Source: Deltaproteobacteria bacterium (GTDB lineage: Bacteria > Desulfobacterota > Binatia > DP-6). From it: 36,346 bases of DNA. Numbering within the stretch: position 1 is the first letter of the stretch; every line of letters starts with the position of its first letter. The notes under the pieces were generated by a model. It was not told the origin of the DNA and made no database searches. It worked only from the letters and a program-made list of their open reading frames with translations. Where the stretch lies: NCBI GenBank assembly GCA_005879585.1, contig VBKG01000331.1, forward strand, positions 1 to 36,346. Direction: 5' to 3'. This document shows positions 24,386 through 33,193 of this stretch, one piece after another. The position numbers and the translations under genes are program-made.

Positions 24386-26512
24386 ATGAGGCCGCTCCTC
24401 CACACGCCGCTCGCCCTCTTCATCGTGCAGGCGCTGCTGATCATCAGCGTCGCGCGCCTGATCGGGCTACTCGCCCGCCGCATCCGCCAGCCGATGGTGA
24501 TCGCCGAGATCGTCGCCGGCATCGTGCTCGGCCCGTCCGTGCTCGGGCTCGCGGCGCCCGGGCTGGCCGCGGCGGTCTTCCCCCGGGACTCGCTGGGGCT
24601 GATCAGCATGTTCAGCCAGGTCGGGCTCATCCTGTTCATGTTCCTCGTCGGTCTCGAGTTCGACGGGACGATGTTACGCGGCCGCGGCCACACGTCGGTC
24701 GTGATCAGCCACACGAGCATCATCGTTCCCTTCGCGCTCGGCGCCGTCCTCGCGCGGTACCTCTATCCCCGTCTGTCGCCGCCGACCGTGCCGTTCAGCT
24801 CGTTCACCCTGTTCATGGGGGCGGCCATGAGCATCACGGCCTTTCCCGTCCTGGCCCGCATCCTGGTCGAGCGTCGCCTCCTGCACTCGAAGGTCGGCGC
24901 GGTCGCGATCACGTGCGCGGCCGTGGACGACGTGACCGCGTGGTGCATCCTCGCCTTCGTCGTGTCGATCGTGCGCGCCGGAAGCCTCGGCGACGCCGCG
25001 CGGACGACGGCACTCGCGCTCGTCTACATCGGCGTCATGCTGGCGCTCGTCCGGCCTTTCCTCCGACGCCTGGCCGGACGCAGCGCGAACAAGGAGGGCC
25101 TCAGCCAGAACCTCGTCGCCATGACGCTGGTGCTGCTGCTCCTCTCCAGCCTGACCACCGAGGTCATCGGCATCCACGCGCTCTTCGGTGCGTTCATGAT
25201 CGGGTCGATCATCCCGAAGGCCAACGGCTTCGCCCAGATCCTCGCGGACAAGCTCGAGGACCTGGTGGTCGTCTTCCTGTTGCCGTTGTTCTTCGCCTAC
25301 AGCGGGCTGCGGACCCAGATTGGGCTCCTCGACTCGCTCAACGCCTGGTGGATGTGCGGCCTCGTGGTCGGCGTCGCGTGCCTCGGGAAGTTCGGCGGCA
25401 GCACGGTCGCCGCGCGTCTCACCGGGCTCCGGTGGCGGGAGGCCACCGCGCTCGGCGTGCTGATGAACACACGCGGCCTGATGGAGCTGATCGTGCTCAA
25501 CATCGGCCTCGACCTCGGGGTGATCTCCCCCACGCTGTTCACGATGATGGTGCTGATGGCTCTCCTCACCACATTCGCGACGACCCCGCTCATCGAGTGG
25601 GTGTACGACGCGCGAGAGGAGCAGATCGCCAGGCCGGACGTCCGTCCGGCGGACGCGTTCACGGTCCTCATGTGCGTCGCCTACGACCGCTCGGGTCCCG
25701 GGATGGTGACGCTGGCCGGCGCGCTCGTCGGCGCGACGACCGAGGCCCGCCGCCTCTACGCGCTCCGCCTCGAGCTCCCGAACGACCGCGCGTCGTTCGT
25801 GCTCACGCAGCGTGGTGCCAATCGCGACGCGGTCGCACTCGCGCCGCTCCTCGAGCGCGCCGGGACGCTCGGTCTCGAGGTCCGCCCGCTGTCCTTCGTA
25901 TCGCCGCAGCCGGCGTCCGACATCTGCAACGTGGCGGCGGTGAAGGCGGCCGATCTCGTGCTGCTGGGCTGGCACAAGCCCGTGTTCGGCGCGACCGTTC
26001 TCGGTGGCACCGTGCACGAGGTCATGCGCAGTGCGCCGGCCACCGTCGGCGTCCTCGTCGACCGCGGCCTGACGCGCGTCGGGACCGTGCTCGTCCCCTA
26101 CCATGGCAGCATGCACGACCAGGGTGCGCTGCGCCTCGCCCGCCGCCTCGCCGCGTACGCCGGCGCCGACGTGACGATCCTCCGCATCGTGAGCCCCGGG
26201 ACCGTGCGTCCCGACGACGGTCCCGTCGCCGACGCGGTCCGCGCCGGCGCAGGCAAGCTCGGGCTCCGGGTCATCGAGCGGCGCGACGCCGGTCGCGCCG
26301 TGGTCGAGGAAAGCGCGCGCGGCTACGACCTCCTGCTAATCGGGGTCGGACCGGAGTGGGGCCTCGAGCACCGCTCGTTCGGCCTGCACTCCGAGCAGAT
26401 CATCACCGAGTGTCCGACCTCGCTGCTCGTCGTGCGGCAGTACGAGCCAGCGCTGGCCGTAGAGCCCGCCTCGGTGACCCGGCGCCGGGACGCGATCTCC
26501 GTCGGCGCATGA
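24386..26512 (+). CDS. CPA2-family cation/proton antiporter with C-terminal UspA-like domains
   Basis: A 708-residue protein. Residues 1-420 form the 12-13 helix Na+/K+:H+ exchanger domain, with IRQPMVIAEIVAGIVLGPS, GLILFMFLVGLEFD, AAMSITAFPVLARIL and TCAAVDDVTAWCILAF (DD motif). LGVLMNTRGLMELIVLNIGL is the classic CPA2 block. Residues 430-700 are two universal-stress-like alpha/beta domains (AFTVLMCVAYDRSG; VGTVLVPYHGSMHDQGALRLA), as in CHX-type exchangers, probably regulatory. The role is pH or cation homeostasis. ATG 24386 gives the expected N-terminus. A 25-residue ORF is coupled to its stop. Confidence 0.9.
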   Translation: MRPLLHTPLALFIVQALLIISVARLIGLLARRIRQPMVIAEIVAGIVLGPSVLGLAAPGLAAAVFPRDSLGLISMFSQVGLILFMFLVGLEFDGTMLRGRGHTSVVISHTSIIVPFALGAVLARYLYPRLSPPTVPFSSFTLFMGAAMSITAFPVLARILVERRLLHSKVGAVAITCAAVDDVTAWCILAFVVSIVRAGSLGDAARTTALALVYIGVMLALVRPFLRRLAGRSANKEGLSQNLVAMTLVLLLLSSLTTEVIGIHALFGAFMIGSIIPKANGFAQILADKLEDLVVVFLLPLFFAYSGLRTQIGLLDSLNAWWMCGLVVGVACLGKFGGSTVAARLTGLRWREATALGVLMNTRGLMELIVLNIGLDLGVISPTLFTMMVLMALLTTFATTPLIEWVYDAREEQIARPDVRPADAFTVLMCVAYDRSGPGMVTLAGALVGATTEARRLYALRLELPNDRASFVLTQRGANRDAVALAPLLERAGTLGLEVRPLSFVSPQPASDICNVAAVKAADLVLLGWHKPVFGATVLGGTVHEVMRSAPATVGVLVDRGLTRVGTVLVPYHGSMHDQGALRLARRLAAYAGADVTILRIVSPGTVRPDDGPVADAVRAGAGKLGLRVIERRDAGRAVVEESARGYDLLLIGVGPEWGLEHRSFGLHSEQIITECPTSLLVVRQYEPALAVEPASVTRRRDAISVGA

Positions 26513-26586
26513 CCTGGCGGGAGCTGCTGCAACTCGCGTTCGACACGTACAACGTCGTGTCCTCGCTGGCCGCGCGCGTTCCCTGA
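26509..26586 (+). CDS. Possible 25-residue peptide coupled to the antiporter
   Basis: An ATG overlaps the antiporter stop (ATGA) and opens a 25-codon frame starting MTWRELLQLAFDTYNVVSS and ending at TGA 26586, two bases before the end of the convergent DHODH-like gene. The peptide could form one amphipathic helix. It may be a small protein or chance; no homologue is recognised. Confidence 0.35.
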   Translation: MTWRELLQLAFDTYNVVSSLAARVP

Positions 26587-26587
26587 G

Positions 26588-27334
26588 TCAGCCGCGCGCC
26601 ATCCGCATCTCGCGCTCGAGCCGCGCGAAGACCCCGGGACCCTCCTCCACGAGCGCCGAGCGCACCTGGACCGCCTTCGCCCCCTTCGCGAGCGCGCGAC
26701 GCACGTCGTAGCCCGAGTGGATGCCGCCGACGGCGACGACGTCGAACGTCGTGCCGGCCTCGAGCACGAACTTCTCGAGTCCTCCGAAGTCGTTCCGCAC
26801 GACGACGATGCGGACGGCCGCGTCCGCGAGCACGTCTCGCACGCGCGCATAGGGGAGCGACGTCCGCTCCGGGAGCCGCACCGCCACCGGAACGGCGGCG
26901 GCCTCGGTCATACGCCGCGCGAGGGTGCGCAGCGTCCGCGGATCCTCGAACGGCGCGACCGTCGCGGCCACCCAGGGATCGGCGAGGTTCGCCTCCACCC
27001 AGGCGGTGCCGGCGTCCGCGAACGCGCGGGCCAGAAACCCGTACTCCTCGACGTTGGCCCCCGCGATGGTGGCGACCACCGGCGGTCCGCCGGTCGCGAC
27101 GAGCTCGCGCACGAGCGGCACGAGCTTGTCGTACCCGGGGTTGTGCAGGGAGCGGAACTCCGGATGGAGGAAGGGGTGCACCGTCGCCGTGCGCAGCACG
27201 ATCGCTCCCGTCCGCGACGTGACGAGCCGCCGGAGATCGTGCGGCAACGAGAGCGCCTCGGGCGCGTTCATGGCGCAGAACGCCAGGTGCACGCCGGCGA
27301 CAGTCGCTCCGAGATCCGGGCTCCGCGCCGTCAT
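26588..27334 (-). CDS. Dihydroorotate dehydrogenase-like FMN protein
   Basis: A 248-residue TIM-barrel protein. RTGAIVLRTATVHPF, LHNPGYDKLVPLV and the C-terminal FDVVAVGGIHSGYDVRRAL with KAVQVRSALVEEGPGVFARLE follow the FMN-phosphate-binding plan of DHODH. It is shorter than usual PyrD (about 300). The segment EANLADPWVAATVAPFEDP stands where PyrD has NxSCPN, so the catalytic Cys/Ser is not evident. It may have another substrate. ATG 27334 overlaps the JAMM stop as ATGA. Third gene of panE-JAMM-DHODH-like. Confidence 0.72.
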   Translation of the reverse strand: MTARSPDLGATVAGVHLAFCAMNAPEALSLPHDLRRLVTSRTGAIVLRTATVHPFLHPEFRSLHNPGYDKLVPLVRELVATGGPPVVATIAGANVEEYGFLARAFADAGTAWVEANLADPWVAATVAPFEDPRTLRTLARRMTEAAAVPVAVRLPERTSLPYARVRDVLADAAVRIVVVRNDFGGLEKFVLEAGTTFDVVAVGGIHSGYDVRRALAKGAKAVQVRSALVEEGPGVFARLEREMRMARG

Positions 27335-27795
27335 GGGAGGATCTCGACCGGGACCTCGACGAAATCGTGGCCCCCCTCGTCCCAGCGGAACGCACGCGCC
27401 TCCTCCGCCGTGCGGGCATCCGCGACGACGAGATAGGTGACGTCCGGGTACGCCGGCTCGTCGTCGAAGAGCGCGCGGGCCCGGTCCTCGCCCGAGAAGT
27501 ACGCCCCGATCCGCGGGTGCGAGTGGTAGAAGACCTCGAGCCGCGCGCCCGGCCGCTCGCCCTCGCGCAGCGCGGCGAGCAGCTCCTTCGGCTCCGGTGT
27601 ATACGCGGTGGCGGCGTCGCGCGGATAGGCCGCCGGGTCGGCGGCGTGCAGCCGACCCTGGATGTTGGTGAAACGGTGCACCCGTTGCCGTCCGTCCGCG
27701 GCGACGACGGCTCCGCAGCACTCGTCGGGATGCGTGGCGCGCGCATGGGCGAAGATCGCGTCGAGCGCGGCGCGCTCTAGCTTCAGTGCTTCCAT
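27331..27795 (-). CDS. JAMM/MPN+ metalloprotease
   Basis: A 154-residue single-domain Mov34/MPN/PAD-1 protein with an intact zinc site: E25 in HPDECCGAVV, then H91 and H93 with S101 and D104 in HSHPRIGAYFSGED (HxHx7SxxD). Stand-alone bacterial members such as Mec cleave the C-terminus of ubiquitin-like sulfur carriers or isopeptide bonds. No ubiquitin-like gene is seen nearby, so the substrate is open. It overlaps panE by 13 bases and the DHODH-like gene by four. Confidence 0.87.
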   Translation of the reverse strand: MEALKLERAALDAIFAHARATHPDECCGAVVAADGRQRVHRFTNIQGRLHAADPAAYPRDAATAYTPEPKELLAALREGERPGARLEVFYHSHPRIGAYFSGEDRARALFDDEPAYPDVTYLVVADARTAEEARAFRWDEGGHDFVEVPVEILP

Positions 27796-28736
27796 GACGA
27801 AGACAGGCGAGCTCGCGCCCGGATGAGCCGGGTGAGAGTGGTGTTGGTGGGCGTCGCGACCCCGAGCGCATTCCCGCGCGCCGCGACGTAGCCGTTGATC
27901 GCGTCGATCTCCGTCGGCCGGCCGCGCGCGAGGTCCTGCAGCATCGAGGACCGATGCCGCGCGGTCGCCGGCACCAGCCGCCCGTAGAACTCCCCGCGGT
28001 AGGCCTCCGCGTCCGGCCAGCGGAGCGCGATGCCCGCCGTACGCGCGACCGCGAAGGCCTCGTCGATCGCGAGATCCATCACCGCTCGGGCGTCGGCGTC
28101 CTCGGCGAGCGCGCCGTACGGCAGGTCGAGCAGCGCGCCGAGCGGGTTCAGCGCGGCGTTGTAGAACACCTTCGCCCAGAGGTCCGCGACGATGCCGGAC
28201 GTCGACTCCGCCGGGATCCCGGCGTCGGAGAGGACACGCGCCCATGCAACGGCCCGAGCCTGCACCTCGGGCTCGAGGGCGCCGATCAGCACCGGGTCGG
28301 CGCAGACCGTCACCGTCGCGCGGCCGGGCGTGGGAAGCTCCGCGCCGAAGATGACGCGCGCACCGAGCACGCGCGCGCGACCGAGTGCACCGATCGCTCG
28401 CTCGAGCGTCCCGAGCCCGTTCTGCATGCAGATGAGGACGCCGTCGCCGGCCAGTAGCGGCCGCACCTCGTCGAGCATCGCATCCGCGTCGTACGTCTTG
28501 ACGGTGAGGAAGATCGCGCCGAAAGGATCGTCGAGCCCCGTCGCGGCCGTGGCGCACTGAACGCCGGTGACCCGATGCACCCCGAAGAGCCCGTCGAGCG
28601 CGAGGCCGCGCGCACGCACCGCGTCCACGTGGGCGCGGCGGCCGAGGAGCGTCACCGCGGAGCCCGCCGCCGCGAGCAGCCCGCCCACGACCGAGCCGAC
28701 CGCGCCGGCGCCCGCGATCAGCACACGGTCGCGCAT
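27783..28736 (-). CDS. panE: 2-dehydropantoate 2-reductase family protein (ketopantoate reductase)
   Basis: A 317-residue NADPH-dependent reductase; PanE makes pantoate for coenzyme A. The Rossmann motif is GAGAVG at 9-14 with LLGRRAHVDAVRARGL after it. MQNGLGTLERAI and IVADLWAKVFYNAALNPLGAL, carrying the catalytic Lys and Asn, are typical, as is PTEIDAINGYVAARG near the C-terminus. Family paralogues act on other 2-oxo acids, so the substrate is probable, not certain. ATG 28736 lies 7 nt after a good -10 box without Shine-Dalgarno. First gene of a three-gene operon. Confidence 0.87.
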   Translation of the reverse strand: MRDRVLIAGAGAVGSVVGGLLAAAGSAVTLLGRRAHVDAVRARGLALDGLFGVHRVTGVQCATAATGLDDPFGAIFLTVKTYDADAMLDEVRPLLAGDGVLICMQNGLGTLERAIGALGRARVLGARVIFGAELPTPGRATVTVCADPVLIGALEPEVQARAVAWARVLSDAGIPAESTSGIVADLWAKVFYNAALNPLGALLDLPYGALAEDADARAVMDLAIDEAFAVARTAGIALRWPDAEAYRGEFYGRLVPATARHRSSMLQDLARGRPTEIDAINGYVAARGNALGVATPTNTTLTRLIRARARLSSSWKH

Positions 28737-28743
28737 GCAACGC

Positions 28744-28772
28744 ACGATACGTCCCGCGCACGCGGCGAACAA
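28744..28772 (-). promoter_or_regulatory. Leaderless promoter of panE-JAMM-DHODH-like
   Basis: TTGTTC (28772-28767), 17-bp spacer, TATCGT (28749-28744), 7 nt, then ATG 28736. Confidence 0.5.
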
Positions 28773-28779
28773 GATGACG

Positions 28780-28808
28780 TTGACCGTCGAGGGACCTTCC
28801 AGTACCGT
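28780..28808 (+). promoter_or_regulatory. Promoter of the M20 peptidase
   Basis: TTGACC (28780-28785), 17-bp spacer, TACCGT (28803-28808), 12 nt, then GTG 28821. The -35 is 7 bp from the -35 of panE on the other strand. Confidence 0.5.
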
Positions 28809-28820
28809 CCGGAGCCCGAC

Positions 28821-29942
28821 GTGATCCAGCGCGACCGCCTTCAGGCGCTCTTCCTCGAGCTCGTCCAGATCGACAGCCTCTCCCGACGCGAGGGGCGCAT
28901 CGCGGCACGGCTGGCGCGCGAGCTCGAGAAGCTCGGCGCCGCGGTGCAGTTCGACGACGCCGGTGCGCAGATCGGCGGCGAGACCGGGAACCTGATCGCG
29001 CACGTGCCCGGCAGCGTGGACGCGCCGCCGCTCCTCCTCTGCGCGCACATGGACACGGTCGAGCCCGGCGCCGGCGTGCGCCCCGTCGTCGAGGACGACG
29101 TGATCCGGAGCGACGGCACGACCGTGCTCGGCGGCGACGACAAGTCGGGCGTGGCGATCGTCTGCGAGTGCGTCCGCGTGTGCCGCGAGCGACGCCTCGG
29201 CCACCCGCCGCTCGACGTCGTGTTCACGGTCTGCGAGGAGGTGGGGCTCCTCGGCGCCCGCCACCTCGACCTCGGCCGGATCCGCGCCCGTCGCGGCCTC
29301 GTGTTCGACAGCGACGCCGTGGGCCTCGCCTTCACGCGCGCGCCGGGCGCGAACCTGATCGAGGTCGTGGTCCGCGGCCGTGCCGCCCATGCCGGCATGG
29401 CGCCCGAGCAGGGCGTGAGCGCGATCCGCGTCGCGGCCGAGGCCATCGCCGCGATGCGGCTCGGCCGCCTGGACGCCGAGACCACCGCCAACGTCGGCGT
29501 GATCACGGGTGGCCGTGCCGTCAACATCGTGCCCGACGAGGTCCGCGTGCGCGGCGAGGCGCGGAGCCACGACCTCGCGCGCCTGTCGGCGCAGACCGAG
29601 CACATGCGTGCCTGCTTCACCGAGGCGGCGGCCCGTCATTCCGGCGCGGCGGCGGACGTCACCGTCACGCGGCAGTACGAGCCCATGTCGGTGCCCGACG
29701 ACGCGCCGATCATGCGACTCGTCGCCGCGGCGGCGGCGCGCGTCGGCCGCACGATCACGTCCGCCGGCATGGGTGGCGGATGCGACGCGAACATCCTGAA
29801 CCGGCGCGGGCTCGAGGTGGTGAACCTCGGCACCGGGATGCGCGACATCCACACCACCAAGGAATGGCTCCGGGTGAGCGACATGGTGGCGGCGGCCGAG
29901 GTGACGCTGGCGGCCATCGAGCTGGCCGCCGCCTCGCCGTAG
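28821..29942 (+). CDS. M20 metallopeptidase, peptidase T-like
   Basis: A 373-residue di-zinc aminopeptidase of the M20 family. CAHMDTV (H76, D78), LGGDDKSGVAI (D106), TVCEEVGLLGA (E139/E140) and FDSDAVG supply metal ligands and the general base. The lid domain has GRAAHAGMAPEQGVSAIRVAAEA, and IHTTKEWLRVSDMV carries the last His. The order of motifs is closest to PepT and PepT-like tripeptidases; the substrate is otherwise open. GTG 28821 begins right before IQRDRLQALFLELVQIDS, the family N-terminus. It has no signal peptide and ends two bases from the converging flippase-like gene. Confidence 0.9.
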   Translation: MIQRDRLQALFLELVQIDSLSRREGRIAARLARELEKLGAAVQFDDAGAQIGGETGNLIAHVPGSVDAPPLLLCAHMDTVEPGAGVRPVVEDDVIRSDGTTVLGGDDKSGVAIVCECVRVCRERRLGHPPLDVVFTVCEEVGLLGARHLDLGRIRARRGLVFDSDAVGLAFTRAPGANLIEVVVRGRAAHAGMAPEQGVSAIRVAAEAIAAMRLGRLDAETTANVGVITGGRAVNIVPDEVRVRGEARSHDLARLSAQTEHMRACFTEAAARHSGAAADVTVTRQYEPMSVPDDAPIMRLVAAAAARVGRTITSAGMGGGCDANILNRRGLEVVNLGTGMRDIHTTKEWLRVSDMVAAAEVTLAAIELAAASP

Positions 29943-29944
29943 TC

Positions 29945-30892
29945 TCAGGCCGCGACACCTGCTTCCTTCGACTCCGGCGCGCGCAGCGCCGGCAACGTCG
30001 CGCCGGAGGCGAGGAAGACGAGGCCGCCCACGAGGCCGCCAACCAGCGTCACGCCGAAAGCGAGCAGGCTCATCGTGACGGCGATCGAGTCGTCGACGTT
30101 GATGCGCGTCAGGAAGTAGAGGTAGCCGCCCTCGCGCACGCCGACCCCGTTCACGCTGAGCGGCAACGCCGTCATCGCAGCGATCATCGGGTGAAAGATC
30201 AGGCAGTAGGAGAACGGCAGCGCGACGCCGACGGCGCGCGCCAGCACGTACTGCGCCGCCACCTGCGTCAGGTGAAACACGAGAGACACCAGCGCGATGC
30301 CGGCGAAGAGGCGGCGGTCACGCCAGAGCGGGGCCAGGTCCGCGCCGACGGTGCGGCGGAGCTGCTCGGTCCGTGGCGTGGCCGGCAGGAGGCGCACGAG
30401 TCGCGGCGCGGCCCACCACGCCACCACGAGCGCGCCGCCGACCGCGACGGCACCGAGGATCAGCGAGCGCGGGAAGCGGTACTGCGGGAACAGCAGGAAG
30501 GCGATCGCGGCGAGCATCACGAGCGAAACGAGCCCGCTCGCACGGTCGAAGACGACCGAGCCGGCGGCGAGGGTACGTCGGTGCCCCGCGCCCAGGTACA
30601 GCGCCCGGACGACGTCCCCCCCGACCGTGCTCGGAGCAAAGAGGTTGAAGAACATGCCGATGAAGTAGAAGCGCGTGTAATCCGCGAGCGACCGCCGGAA
30701 CCCGACGGCCTCGGCGATCCACGACCATTTGTACGCGCTGATCGCCTGGCTCCCCAGCGTGAGCGCGGTGGCAGCGAGAACGGGCGCGAGATGCACGTGT
30801 GTGAGCGCGCGGCCGAGGTCGCCGAGGTCGACGTCGACCAGCACGTAGACGACGATCGCGCCGCTCACCAGGACGCGGACGAGCCAGCGCAT
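29945..30892 (-). CDS. Lysylphosphatidylglycerol synthase TM-domain (UPF0104) protein
   Basis: A 315-residue membrane protein with about eight helices. FYFIGMFFNLFAPSTVGGDVVRALYLG, SVVFDRASGLVSLV and PLSVNGVGVREGGYLYFL are the conserved loops of the LPG_synthase_TM/AglD2-like family. Such proteins flip or handle lipids or lipid-linked sugars; the catalytic acyltransferase domain of MprF is absent. The substrate is unknown. ATG 30892 begins the first helix. It is divergent from the FAD oxidoreductase gene across 55 bp. Confidence 0.87.
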   Translation of the reverse strand: MRWLVRVLVSGAIVVYVLVDVDLGDLGRALTHVHLAPVLAATALTLGSQAISAYKWSWIAEAVGFRRSLADYTRFYFIGMFFNLFAPSTVGGDVVRALYLGAGHRRTLAAGSVVFDRASGLVSLVMLAAIAFLLFPQYRFPRSLILGAVAVGGALVVAWWAAPRLVRLLPATPRTEQLRRTVGADLAPLWRDRRLFAGIALVSLVFHLTQVAAQYVLARAVGVALPFSYCLIFHPMIAAMTALPLSVNGVGVREGGYLYFLTRINVDDSIAVTMSLLAFGVTLVGGLVGGLVFLASGATLPALRAPESKEAGVAA

Positions 30893-30947
30893 GCGGCGAT
30901 GATGTACATTCGACGGTGATTTGCAATCGTGCTAAGCGCCTCGCGCA

Positions 30948-32348
30948 ATGTCTCGTCCGGACCCGCGACAGGAACCCGCGGGGCTGATCGTCGTCGGCGC
31001 CAGCGTCGGCGGATTGGCCGCCGCCGTCATGGCCGCCGATCGCGGATGCCGCACGATCGTCGTCGAACGGGGCAAGGAGCTTGGTGGCGGCGCCGCACCG
31101 GACGCCGAAACGATCGCCGCCTCCGGAAGCCGGTTCCAGCGGGATGCGGGCGTCCAGGACAGCCCTGATCGTTTCGCCGCCGACATCCTCGCCGCGAGCC
31201 GGCACCACGTCGACCGCGAGCTCGCGCTGGCGCTCGCCGAGCAGGCGGCGCCGCTCGTCGAGTGGCTGGCGGACCGCTGCGGGCTCGGCGTGGAGTTCAT
31301 GGCGGCGTACACCGGTGCCGGACACTGCGTCCCGCGGCTGCACGCCCTCGGCGACCAGGGCGGCGCGAGTCTGATCGCGGCGCTGGCGCGCGCTGCGAGC
31401 CGCCACGCGCGCGTCAGCGTCCGCACGGGGATCGTGGCCGAGCGCCTGACCCGTGACGACACCGGCGCCGTGACGGGCCTCGCCGTTCGCCCCGAGCGGC
31501 GCGGCGCGGGACAGACCCTCGCGGGGCCGGTGCTGCTCGCGTGCGGTGGCTTCGCGGCCGCCGATGCGCTCGTCGGCGAGCACTGTCCGGCGGTGGGCGC
31601 ACTGCCCTACTTCGGCTGGCCGGGCTCTACCGGCGAGGCGCTGCGCCTCGGAAGCGACGTCGGCGCCCAGACGCGCCACCTGGACGGCTGTCTCGTGACG
31701 CCATTCCTCGCGATGCCGGGGGCGGTGGCGGTGACCGCGCCGCTCGTCGACCTCGGCGCGATCCTGGTGAACCAGGCGGGCCGCCGTTTCGCCGACGAGA
31801 CCGCGGAGCGCCTCGTGCTCGCGACGGCGGTGCGCGCCCAGCCGGGCCACGTCGCCTACCTCCTCTTCGACGAGCGCATCGCCACCGCGGCACGCGCCGC
31901 CGATCCCTTCTTCGCGCGGATCGTCCTGCCGCGTACCGGCCGGCGGGCGATGACCCTCGAGGCCCTCTCCAAGCAGTTCGAGATGGACATGGAGGGTCTC
32001 ACCCTCACCGTCGACACCTTCAACGGCAACATCGAGCTCGGCGGCGATCCGTTCGGTCGCGAGCGCTTCGGCGGCCCGCTCGAGGCGCCCTTCCACGCCA
32101 TCCGCGTGACGGGGGCGCGCTGGCGGACGTTCGGCGGCCTCGCCGTCGATCGGCACGCGCGCGTCCTCGACGGCTCCGGCCACCCCATCCCCGGTCTCTT
32201 CGCGACCGGCGGAGCGGCGGAGGGGCTCGGCGGGGACGGCACCGAAGGATGGCTGCCGGGCACCGACGCGCTGGCGGCGCTCGCGCTCGGCCGTCTCGCG
32301 GCGCTCGAGGTGGTGGCGAGCGCGACGCCGGCGGAGCCGCCGGCCTAG
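30948..32348 (+). CDS. FAD-dependent oxidoreductase, fumarate reductase/KSTD-like
   Basis: A 466-residue flavoprotein of the FAD_binding_2 family. LIVVGASVGGLAAAVMAADR with IVVERG binds the ADP part. LACGGFAAADALV, FGWPGSTGEALRLGSDVGAQ, ILVNQAGRRFADET and RWRTFGGLAVDRHARVLD follow. PGLFATGGAAEGLGGDGTEG closes the flavin site. The family contains succinate/fumarate enzymes, ketosteroid dehydrogenases and tricarballylate dehydrogenase; sequence alone does not choose. A steroid or lipid substrate would suit the nearby catabolic genes (inference). Its TAG overlaps the opposing stop of the amidohydrolase in CTAG. Confidence 0.83.
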   Translation: MSRPDPRQEPAGLIVVGASVGGLAAAVMAADRGCRTIVVERGKELGGGAAPDAETIAASGSRFQRDAGVQDSPDRFAADILAASRHHVDRELALALAEQAAPLVEWLADRCGLGVEFMAAYTGAGHCVPRLHALGDQGGASLIAALARAASRHARVSVRTGIVAERLTRDDTGAVTGLAVRPERRGAGQTLAGPVLLACGGFAAADALVGEHCPAVGALPYFGWPGSTGEALRLGSDVGAQTRHLDGCLVTPFLAMPGAVAVTAPLVDLGAILVNQAGRRFADETAERLVLATAVRAQPGHVAYLLFDERIATAARAADPFFARIVLPRTGRRAMTLEALSKQFEMDMEGLTLTVDTFNGNIELGGDPFGRERFGGPLEAPFHAIRVTGARWRTFGGLAVDRHARVLDGSGHPIPGLFATGGAAEGLGGDGTEGWLPGTDALAALALGRLAALEVVASATPAEPPA

Positions 32349-33178
32349 ACGGCGGCCGGTTTCAGCCCGAACACGCGCTCGGCGTTCTCGTACAGGAAGA
32401 GCCGCTCAGTCTCGGTGTCGAGGCCGAGGGTGTCGAGCTCCTCGAGGCAGGCGCTGGCGGGCCACGCTGGATGGTTGGAACCGAAGAGGACCTTCCTCCG
32501 GCCGTGGCCACGCAGGTAGTCGACGATCTCGCGAGGGTAGCGCCGCACCTTGTAGGCGGAGGTGTCGATGTAGACGTTCTCGTACTTGGTCGCGAGCGAG
32601 ATCATCTCGGCACACCACGGATAGCCGATGTGACCGCCGACGATCTTGAGCTCCGGGAACTCGAGCGCGACGTGGTCGAGATAGGGAATCGGCCGGCCGG
32701 GCTCCGAGGGGCAAAGCGGCCCCGTGTGGCCGACCTGCAGGCAGAACGGGATGCCGAGCTCGACGCATTCGGCGTAGAGCGGGTAGTAGCGGCGATCGTC
32801 GGGCGGCAGGTTCCAGAGCCACGGCACGATGCGCAGCGCGCGGAATCCGAGCTCGCGAACGCAGCGTCGGAGCTCGCGGACGGCGTCGAGCGGGCGGTGA
32901 AGGTCGACCGAGGCGACACCGACCAGGCGGTCGGGATATCGCCGCACGCAGGCCGCGACCTCGTCGTTGCCGATGAGCGGCCCCTGAGGTCCCCACCAGG
33001 CGCAGAGGAGCCCGACGCGGACACCGGCGTCGTCCATCGCGCCGATCGTCGCCTCGAGCGGAACGTCCGCCTCCGCGAGGCCGCCGTGCGACCAGCGGCG
33101 CAGAGACTCGAAGACCGGGTGCGCAAGGAACGCCCGGGACGGGTGCTGCATCCAGGCGTCGACGACCCGCTTTTCCAC
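32345..33178 (-). CDS. Amidohydrolase-2 family protein with altered metal site
   Basis: A 277-residue TIM-barrel protein of the ACMSD/decarboxylase-like amidohydrolase group. The N-terminal metal motif, usually DxHxH, reads DAWMQH (7-12), so the two His are Trp and Gln. VGGHIGYPWC keeps the barrel His. The late motif LFGSNHPAW has Asn where Asp is usual. ALRIVPWLWNLPPDDRRYYP and LQVGHTG are otherwise family-like. The metal site may be changed or lost. The start is GTG 33178. It is the last gene of the minus-strand lipid cluster, 15 nt after the 64-aa gene. Confidence 0.78.
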   Translation of the reverse strand: MEKRVVDAWMQHPSRAFLAHPVFESLRRWSHGGLAEADVPLEATIGAMDDAGVRVGLLCAWWGPQGPLIGNDEVAACVRRYPDRLVGVASVDLHRPLDAVRELRRCVRELGFRALRIVPWLWNLPPDDRRYYPLYAECVELGIPFCLQVGHTGPLCPSEPGRPIPYLDHVALEFPELKIVGGHIGYPWCAEMISLATKYENVYIDTSAYKVRRYPREIVDYLRGHGRRKVLFGSNHPAWPASACLEELDTLGLDTETERLFLYENAERVFGLKPAAV

Positions 33179-33193
33179 GGTGCGCCGCGCGCG

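Noticed and set aside
21635-24403. 922-codon minus-strand frame over miaB and TMTC
   Set aside because: Arg/Ala-rich composition with no motif; real genes with full family signatures occupy the other frames.
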